A DNA stretch of 64,000 nt from Malania oleifera (Eukaryota > Streptophyta > Magnoliopsida > Santalales > Ximeniaceae): positions 15,964,049 through 16,028,048 of the forward strand of contig NC_080422.1 of NCBI RefSeq assembly GCF_029873635.1. The letters run 5' to 3'. A program made the position numbers and the translations under genes. Of this stretch, positions 58,391-64,000 are shown piece after piece. Position 1 is the stretch's first letter, and every line of letters starts with the position of its first letter. Under the pieces are notes generated by a model. That model saw only the letters and a list, made by a program, of their open reading frames with translations, had not been told where the DNA came from and made no database searches.

Positions 58391-58515
58391 TGTTAGGACC
58401 CTGTGAGCATCCAGAAGAAAATGACACCAAGAAATTTACATGGTTCGGTCAAGAATGACCTACGTCCATGGAGCACACACCAACTATTCAATAACTCGCC
58501 GAAAAATGTTACAAT

Positions 58516-58550
<35 letters not shown>

Positions 58551-58810
58551 TCCTCCCTTCTTCCTCTCAACTCTCTCTGCACTCGCTCTACACTATGTTG
58601 TTCTGAGCTATTGTTTTGTTCTCACTTTCCACAGCCTCTTTATATAGGCTTGGATTTTACATTATAATTAAATGTGAATAAATACAAATTAATAAGATTT
58701 AATCACAAATTGGAAGTTAAAAGAAGAGATTAAATGGAGAATAAATTCCACACGTTTTCTAACTCAGCAATGCCGCGTCTCCAGCTGTGTTTCTGGCTCC
58801 ACCTCTAACA
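58391..58810 (-). repeat. LTR 2 (central) of tandem copia D
   Basis: TGTTAGGACCCTGTGAGCAT to CCACCTCTAACA. In its first 90 bases it differs from LTR 1 and LTR 3 mainly at CpG sites now TpG or CpA (ACATGG, GAATGACC, CCATGG). A (CT)n tract lies at 58516-58551. Confidence 0.92.
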
Positions 58811-58885
58811 ATCTCCCACTTGGAGACAGAGACACCTACTTAACCAGAGTATCATGAATAAATGATATGCTCATAATATGTGTCT

Positions 58886-59978
58886 TTAGGCATGAAGACC
58901 AACTGAAGTTGAACACAACTTCAGTTTCTCTGTAGTCACCATCTTCCTGTCTGTTTGATTCCTGCGGACTAATTTGATGGCTGTCTTCACAGCTGGTGTA
59001 AAAATGCCGGTGTAGTCAATCCTATCCTTTTTCTCAAAGTCTTTGACTACCAACCGAAGCTTGTACCTTCTGAAGTCGTCATGCTCCTCTTCGATTCTGT
59101 ACACCCACTTGTTGTGAAGGCCTTTGGGTAACTTCCACGTTCTATTGGAGGTGAGGGACTTCATCTCATCCTTCATCGCAAGCTCCCACTTGCTCGTATC
59201 TGCCACCTGACATGCTTCATCATTGCACTCGGGCTCTCCTCCATCTGTAGGAAGTAAGTAGTTAATATACCTTCTGTCTGGTACATGGGACCGAGTAGAT
59301 CTCCTAAGCTCTGAAGCTGGAGTAGGAGATGGTGGTGCGACGATCTGCTCCACTGGTTCCTCCACCTGAGGATTCTCGGTATTCTGCTGATGTGTCCCAA
59401 CACATTCATGGGTGTTTATCTGGAAACTAACCCTCTTCTTTTTCCTGACTATACAATCCTCACACATGTCAACCTGTACTGACTGTAGACGACTCAATTT
59501 TTCCTTTGAGTGCATCACCCTAAGTCCCTTCTCGCTCATGTGACCAAGTCATTGGTGCCAGATGTTGCTGTCGTCATTTCCTGCAGCAACTGAAATAGAC
59601 ATGGAGGCATTGGAGGTTAGAAAAAGTGTTTCGCTTTTCTTACCTCGCACAATCGTTAGTACACCCTTTGAAAATTTCCATTCATCGCCAATGAATTTCG
59701 TCGTGTATTCCTCATCTGCCAACTGACCTACTGAGATCAAATTCTTTCTCAGGTCTAGAATATACCTGACATCCTTCAGCTTCCATACTGACCCGTTTAT
59801 ATTGATCTTCATAACTCCTGCCGGTTACGTCGCAAGGTTGATCGTTGCCAAGGTATACCTTACCAAAATTACCTGGTGTGTACTCCTCTAGGCAATCTCT
59901 GCAGCATGTGGCATGAAATGAGGCTCCGGAGTCTATGACCCAAGACTCCTGCTTGCTTTCCAAAGAGCAGATCAACAT
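58886..59978 (-). pseudogene. Copia D, copy 2: protease, pre-integrase and RT start
   Basis: The protease keeps QESWVIDSGASFHATCCRDC (DSG intact) in frame 59712-59978. Pre-integrase is in 59549-59812 and 58886-59539, with a TGA where copy 1 has Trp before LGHMSEKG. Next come the linker TPASELRRSTRSHVPDRRYI, then WELAMKDEMKSLTSNRTWKL and NKWVYRIEEEHDDFRRYKLR up to DYTGIFTPAVKTAI, and then unrelated sequence to a stop. The integrase core and the RT catalytic YVDD part are missing. Confidence 0.87.
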
Positions 59979-60038
59979 CTCATCATTCTTAGAAGCAATA
60001 TTTGCTTCTGTCTTTGCCCTTATCTCGAATTCTTTCTC

Positions 60039-60800
60039 CTAACTCCTGCACTGGTTCCTGTAATGACCAGTTTTTCCACAGTTCCAGCACTCAATAGCTT
60101 TAGTGCCCTGAGAACCTGTGTCCTGAGTACCTCTAGGATTTCTCGGCCTAGATCTGCCGCGGTTGTTTGATCGTCCATGCTTGTTTCCTCTGCCTCGATT
60201 CTTCATGTTCAAGGCTGAACTCGAATTTGAGCTATGGTTCGGCTGCATTCTTATTTCCTCCGTCAAAATCAAGCTGACAACCTCATCGTATACAAGCTTT
60301 AATTTTCTTGCGGAGCTACTGATGGCAGTGACGACACCATTCCAATTTTCAGGCAATTGACTGAGAATCAGTAGAGCCCGAATCTCATTATCAAATGTTA
60401 TCCCTATTGAGGCGAGTTGATCAGACAACTCATTGAAGTTATTCAGATGCCTGTTGAAACTCTCACCCGCAGATATGCTCATCGTAAATAGTCTTTTCAT
60501 GAGATGTACCTTATTTGCTGCTAAAAGCTGCTCGTACATATTTGAGAGCGCATCCATCAGAGACTTTGTGGATGTTATATGCTTGATATTGAATACCACA
60601 GATTTCGATAACGTCATTCTGATGGCTCCGAGGGCTTTTCGATCAAGTAACTCCCACTCGTCCTCATTCATGGATGTTGGCTTATCCTTCAATGGTAAGT
60701 GCAATTCCTTCCCAAACAAATAGTCTTCTATCTACATCTTCCAGAAATCGAAATTGTTCCCGTTGAACATTTCGATTTTTGAGCTCTTTTCATTCGACAT
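60039..60800 (-). pseudogene. Copia D, copy 2: Gag
   Basis: Start at 60800 (MSNEKSSKIEMFNGNNF), with one stop after about 22 codons, then open from 60719 (MFGKELHLPLKDKPTSMNED) to the knuckle CWNCGKTGHYRNQC and a stop at about 60039. Nearly identical to copy 1. Confidence 0.88.
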
Positions 60801-60960
60801 CTCGATTCACTAATCTAGAGATGGAATTAGCTCAAATGGATAGCACGGTTGGATTCGAAACGATCGAAAATCCTAGAAATGGTTCAAGTCGCTCGAAAAA
60901 CAGACCCAAAACGACCCCGAAAAGCTCATTCAAACTTTTCATCCAAACCTGGTCAAACGC

Positions 60961-61512
60961 TGACGTGGCACTTGCTGACGTGGCACTTGCTGACGTGGCA
61001 GTGGGGTCCACCTGCTGACATGGCAGTGGGTCCACCAGTTGACATGGCAGTGGGACCCACCTGATGACGTGGCAGTGGCCTGCTAGCGTGGCACCTCTGC
61101 CACGTGGCCCTCCTGCTGACATGGCCCTACTGGCGTTTGCGCGGTATGCACGCTGACGTGGCGCTGAGGTCAGACCCAGGTCAGGAACCGGATCTAGGGT
61201 TCACCCGGATCTGAGTCACCTGTAGGGTCGGGTCGAGGCAGAACGGGCGAAGAAGACGCGTGCAATGCGTGCAGCGCATGAGGAGATGTTCGCCGGCGTG
61301 TGAAGAGGCGTCTTATTCCGGCAAGGTGCGTGGGGGCGCGTGCAGGCTTGTCTGAACTTCGTTCGAACTCCAGAGGGCATCCTTCTCTTCATCTCAGCGA
61401 GAAGAATACGATGGTGGCCTCAAAACACAGTTTTGATCTACTGGACAGAGCTCTGAATTTTTGGATCACTTCCGATCTGGCTTTTCTGCTCCAACCGGGC
61501 TCTGATACCACT
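60961..61512 (-). promoter_or_regulatory. Copia D, copy 2: leader with TGACGTGGCA repeats and primer-binding site
   Basis: TGACGTGGCA (or TGACATGGCA) at 60961, 60976, 60991, 61016, 61040 and 61065, with spacings of 15, 15, 25, 24 and 25 bp. The primer-binding site is the reverse complement of GCTCTGATACCA (61499-61510), two bases from LTR 3. Confidence 0.7.
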
Positions 61513-61921
61513 TGTTAGGATCCTGTGAGCATCCAGAAGAAAATGACACCAAGAAATTTACGTGGTTCGGTCAAGAACGACCTACGTCCACGGAGCACAC
61601 AACAACTATTCAATAACTCACCGAAAAATGTTACAATTCTCTCTCTCTCTCTCTCTTCCTCCCTTCTTCCTCTCAGCTCTCTCTGCACTCTCTCTGCACT
61701 GTGCTGTGCTGTTCTGAGCTATTGTTTTGTTCTCACTTTCCACAGCCTCTTTATATAGGCTTGGATTTTACATTATAATTAAATGCAAATAAATACAAAT
61801 TAATCAGATTTAATCACAAATTGGAAGTTAAAAGAAGAGATTAAATGGAGAATAAATTCCACACGTTTTCTGACTCAGCAATGCCGCGTCTCCAGCTGTG
61901 TTTCTGGCTCCACCTCTAACA
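61513..61921 (-). repeat. LTR 3 (5' LTR) of tandem copia D
   Basis: TGTTAGGATCCTGTGAGCAT to CCACCTCTAACA. It has a shorter (CT)n tract (61637-61656) than LTR 1 and LTR 2. It is followed by the TGATT target-site copy. Confidence 0.92.
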
Positions 61922-61926
61922 TGATT

Positions 61927-63138
61927 TAGGTCCGTTTTTTTCGTTTTTATTTATCCTATTCGGATCTTGGCCATATCTCTTTTGGATACTGACAATATAT
62001 TTTGACATGTCTATGCATATAGTCGTATACTATTACTCGTTTTTGGTTGGGACTCTGCTTTTAAAGTAGATTTAAACTGCGCTGAGGCTGCATTTTGAGT
62101 ATGAATTTGAAGCTTTTGGCTCGAATTTTTGTGAATTTTGAAGAAATTCAACACATTTGTATTGTAATTTGTTTCATTTACAGAATCCACATCTAACTCC
62201 TTGTTTTCAAATTCAACAAAAGTTGATATTTCATTTACATAGAAACTTACAAATATTTCCATGACAATTCAGGGTGAAAAATTTAGTTATACCAAGTAAA
62301 AGAAATCAAAACAAGGTATAGTGAATATTAATATTGTATAAGTTTAAAACTAAATCTTTTGATAATTATACAGAACATGTATCTCAAAAATTAAAATTTT
62401 TTTTTTGCCTGTTGGGTTTGGGTTTGCTTCTGTATTGCAGGCTTATCTTGTATTGCACTGGTTTCTGCTACCATGCTGATTTCAGTTCTGAATATAATTT
62501 GTTTTGCCTACTAAAAAACAAAACAGAACAAAACAAAACAAAATGGTGACCTGCCTCACAACTCACATGCCATTCTGTACCATTCTGGATTCCCCGTCAC
62601 GGGTTATGTTTTGAATTACATGGAAACTGATATTTATGTGTTGATCTCATTTTAGAAGTCTACAATAATCATGCCAACCAACACTGCACCACATGTCATC
62701 CTATTTGTAGATTATTTGACCATTTTAATCGCATATTTATGTAGAATTTCCATACTGCAGGATCTGAATGGTTAAGTTCACCATCATAAACACTGTTGCA
62801 TTTTTGTGAGCCCGTGACCCTTTTAGTTGGTACTTTTTGTTTGATGCTCATCCAATGATGCAAAAAGACAAATTGCTGAAGAGTGCAAGTATATGTCACT
62901 ATTCATAGACCGCCCTCATCCCACCTCACAATCTCACATTTTCAAACTTTACCATCCCTTTGCCAGGCAATGCCAGTTTCCTATCAAAGAAGAATTTTTT
63001 TACTTAGTTATTTCAAATTTAAAACCATCATATTTCCACATACAACATGCTTCCCAAATCCCTTCACGAATAAGATAATGACATCAATCGACAAAAAAGT
63101 GAAAAAAAAAAAAAAAAAACCAATCCTCCCCAAATCTT
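61927..63138. other. Flanking intergenic DNA
   Basis: The original genomic flank to the right of the transposon cluster. No gene was recognised. An AAAAC-rich simple repeat lies at 62514-62542. The last part is the 3' flank of the minus-strand gene at 63139-63617, with an A-run (63101-63119) just past its stop. Confidence 0.5.
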
Positions 63139-63617
63139 CTATGACAGTATGCAATTCTTGTTGCAATTCTCAGAGCAGGAGCCCACACAGCTTTCCACTT
63201 TCTTTCCACCTGAACAACATAAACATGTAAACTTAAATTTCTGGGTGTGTGCGCGCGCGCGTGTGTGAGAGAGAGAGAGAGAGAGAGGGGAGAGAGAGAG
63301 AGAGAGAGGGAGAGAGGGAGAGAGAGATAGTGACCTGGTTCTTTTCTGTTGCTGATGTTGGAGCACATGGAGGAAGCACAGCCAAGCTTGCAGTAAAAAT
63401 GATTTCTGCTGTGGTGGATATCTGAAGGAGTGGTGGGCGGAAGGAGACAGTCCTTCAAGCACTGCAAAGAGCATGCGGAGGCAGTGTGGTCAGGTATGAT
63501 AATGCAGAAAATGAAGCATTTGGTGTAGCACTCGAAGAAATCTGCTCTGGCCTGCCCTACCAGCAATCCCAGCACCAACCCAACCATAACAACTGACCAA
63601 ACTCTCATTTCCCCCAT
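63139..63617 (-). CDS. Secreted cysteine-rich thionin-like protein (two exons)
   Basis: The minus-strand gene starts at 63617. Exon 1 is 63335-63617 and exon 2 is 63139-63209, joined across a 125-bp intron (63210-63334; donor CCAG/GTCACT, acceptor TTGTTCAG/GTGG). The combined frame is 117 residues. Residues 1-25 form a signal peptide (hydrophobic VVMVGLVLGLLVGQARA). The mature part has 13 cysteines in spaced clusters, with the pattern of plant thionin-like secreted proteins (CYTKC, CLKDC, CKLGC, then SCSENC in exon 2). The family is linked to defence or reproductive tissues in plants; antimicrobial activity is not shown by the sequence. A TATA box precedes the start. Reading on without splicing gives two longer, CT-rich frames, which look artefactual. 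Confidence 0.82.
63252..63329 (+). repeat. (GC/GT) then (GA)n microsatellite inside the intron
   Basis: GCGCGCGCGTGTGTG runs into GA repeats with GGGA interruptions. It fills most of the 125-bp intron of the thionin-like gene, directly after the donor on the minus strand. Confidence 0.9.
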
Positions 63618-63670
63618 CCCCTCTCTCCTTGAGATTGAATATTGTGAAGTCTCCTATGCTAGAAGAAGGG

Positions 63671-63680
63671 GTTATATAGA
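63671..63680 (-). promoter_or_regulatory. TATA box of the thionin-like gene
   Basis: CTATATAACC on the minus strand, about 55-60 bp upstream of the ATG at 63617, a normal plant distance leaving a short 5' UTR. Confidence 0.65.
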
Positions 63681-63717
63681 CTGTTGCTGTGCAGGTGGAC
63701 AGATTAATAATAGTCAA

Positions 63718-64000
63718 GATGATGCAACCTATGGAACTTGGACAGTAGTGATAAATTACAATTAAATGTAAATCCTTAGAATGTAGCAGTACTGCATGTG
63801 ATACTAGTCTTGATCATATGTTATGTCTACATGTGATATCATATATATATTTTATAATATTATTATTATTATTATTATTATTTTTAATTTTATAATCAGA
63901 CATAGTTGTAATAGTTACCTAAAAAATAACTCCTGAATTCCAATCAAAATAGAGAAAAAATGAAAAAAAAGATTAAAAAGAAGTGTTTATATTTCATTCT
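63718..64000. other. Upstream flank with (ATT)n microsatellite
   Basis: Upstream DNA of the thionin-like gene. It holds ATATATATATTT and (ATT)n at 63857-63882. Nothing else was recognised. Confidence 0.6.

Larger units (their letters stand above)
55546..61921 (-). mobile_element. Tandem copia element D (three LTRs, two internal regions)
   Basis: Three near-identical LTRs (55546-55961, 58391-58810, 61513-61921) separate two internal regions (2.4 and 2.7 kb). A perfect 5-bp target-site duplication, TGATT (55541-55545 and 61922-61926), flanks only the outer ends, so this is one insertion that became tandem, or that inserted as a tandem. Primer-binding sites precede LTR 2 and LTR 3, and polypurine tracts follow LTR 1 and LTR 2, so it reads on the minus strand. 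Both internal regions encode Gag, protease and pre-integrase but lack the integrase core and nearly all of RT and RNase H. Confidence 0.92.

Noticed and set aside
15144..61510. Sequences resembling tRNA-Met 3' ends
   Set aside because: They are retroelement primer-binding sites next to LTRs, not tRNA genes.
63139..63474. Unspliced CT-rich frames over the thionin-like gene
   Set aside because: They read through the microsatellite intron; splicing with GT-AG signals gives a better family match.

Overview
The window is nuclear DNA of a flowering plant, probably a woody eudicot. It has an intron-poor plant NUP50 gene, a small secreted cysteine-rich plant gene, non-coding-rich AT-biased DNA, and about 52 kb of nested LTR retrotransposons. 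No tRNA, rRNA, CRISPR or bacterial features were seen. The species cannot be named from the sequence.

Layout. 1-9863 is gene-bearing flank. It holds a 5'-truncated, dead LINE (1694-4172) with recognisable target-site copies, a 146-bp tandem duplication at its 3' end, a small MITE-like inverted repeat, and the single-exon NUP50 reading frame (7765-9177, +). 9864-55530 is one old Ty1/copia element (A, minus strand) split by later insertions. Element B (copia, minus, TSD TAAAC) sits inside A's reverse transcriptase and spans 11446-47548. Inside B are: a gag-only, long-LTR copia of SIRE/Maximus type (E, +, 12981-20314); a mosaic of LTR-derived, non-coding DNA (20614-47182, called X); and in X two Ty3/gypsy chromovirus-like elements on the minus strand, G1 (22638-31147) and G2 (33201-44941, TSD ACTAA). 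G2 carries a further foreign LTR (35505-37756). A second copia (C, 50272-55081) sits in A's gag. Ten bases beyond A's right LTR lies a tandem copia (D, 55546-61921, TSD TGATT) with the order LTR-internal-LTR-internal-LTR. 61927-64000 is gene-bearing flank again, with a two-exon thionin-like secreted protein gene on the minus strand.

No retroelement has an intact polyprotein. Many stops lie where CGA, CAG or TGG codons would be expected, and CpG sites differ between paired LTRs as TpG or CpA. Both fit silencing by methylation followed by deamination. Relative ages from nesting: A first, then B and C into A; E and X into B; G1 and G2 into X. D's age relative to A is not fixed by nesting.

The most unusual signal is regulatory-looking rather than coding. 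LTRs of one copia family (B) and three gypsy-type families (G1, G2 and the inner LTR) all carry clusters of 7-11 copies of the CpG-rich palindrome TCGTCGACGA, set 21 bp apart in B and alternating about 21 and 25 bp in the gypsy LTRs. E's LTRs hold a different GC-rich quasi-palindrome in pairs about 22 bp apart. D's leader and segment X carry ACGTGGC-core repeats about 24 bp apart. Unrelated elements therefore share the same kind of spaced-site design.
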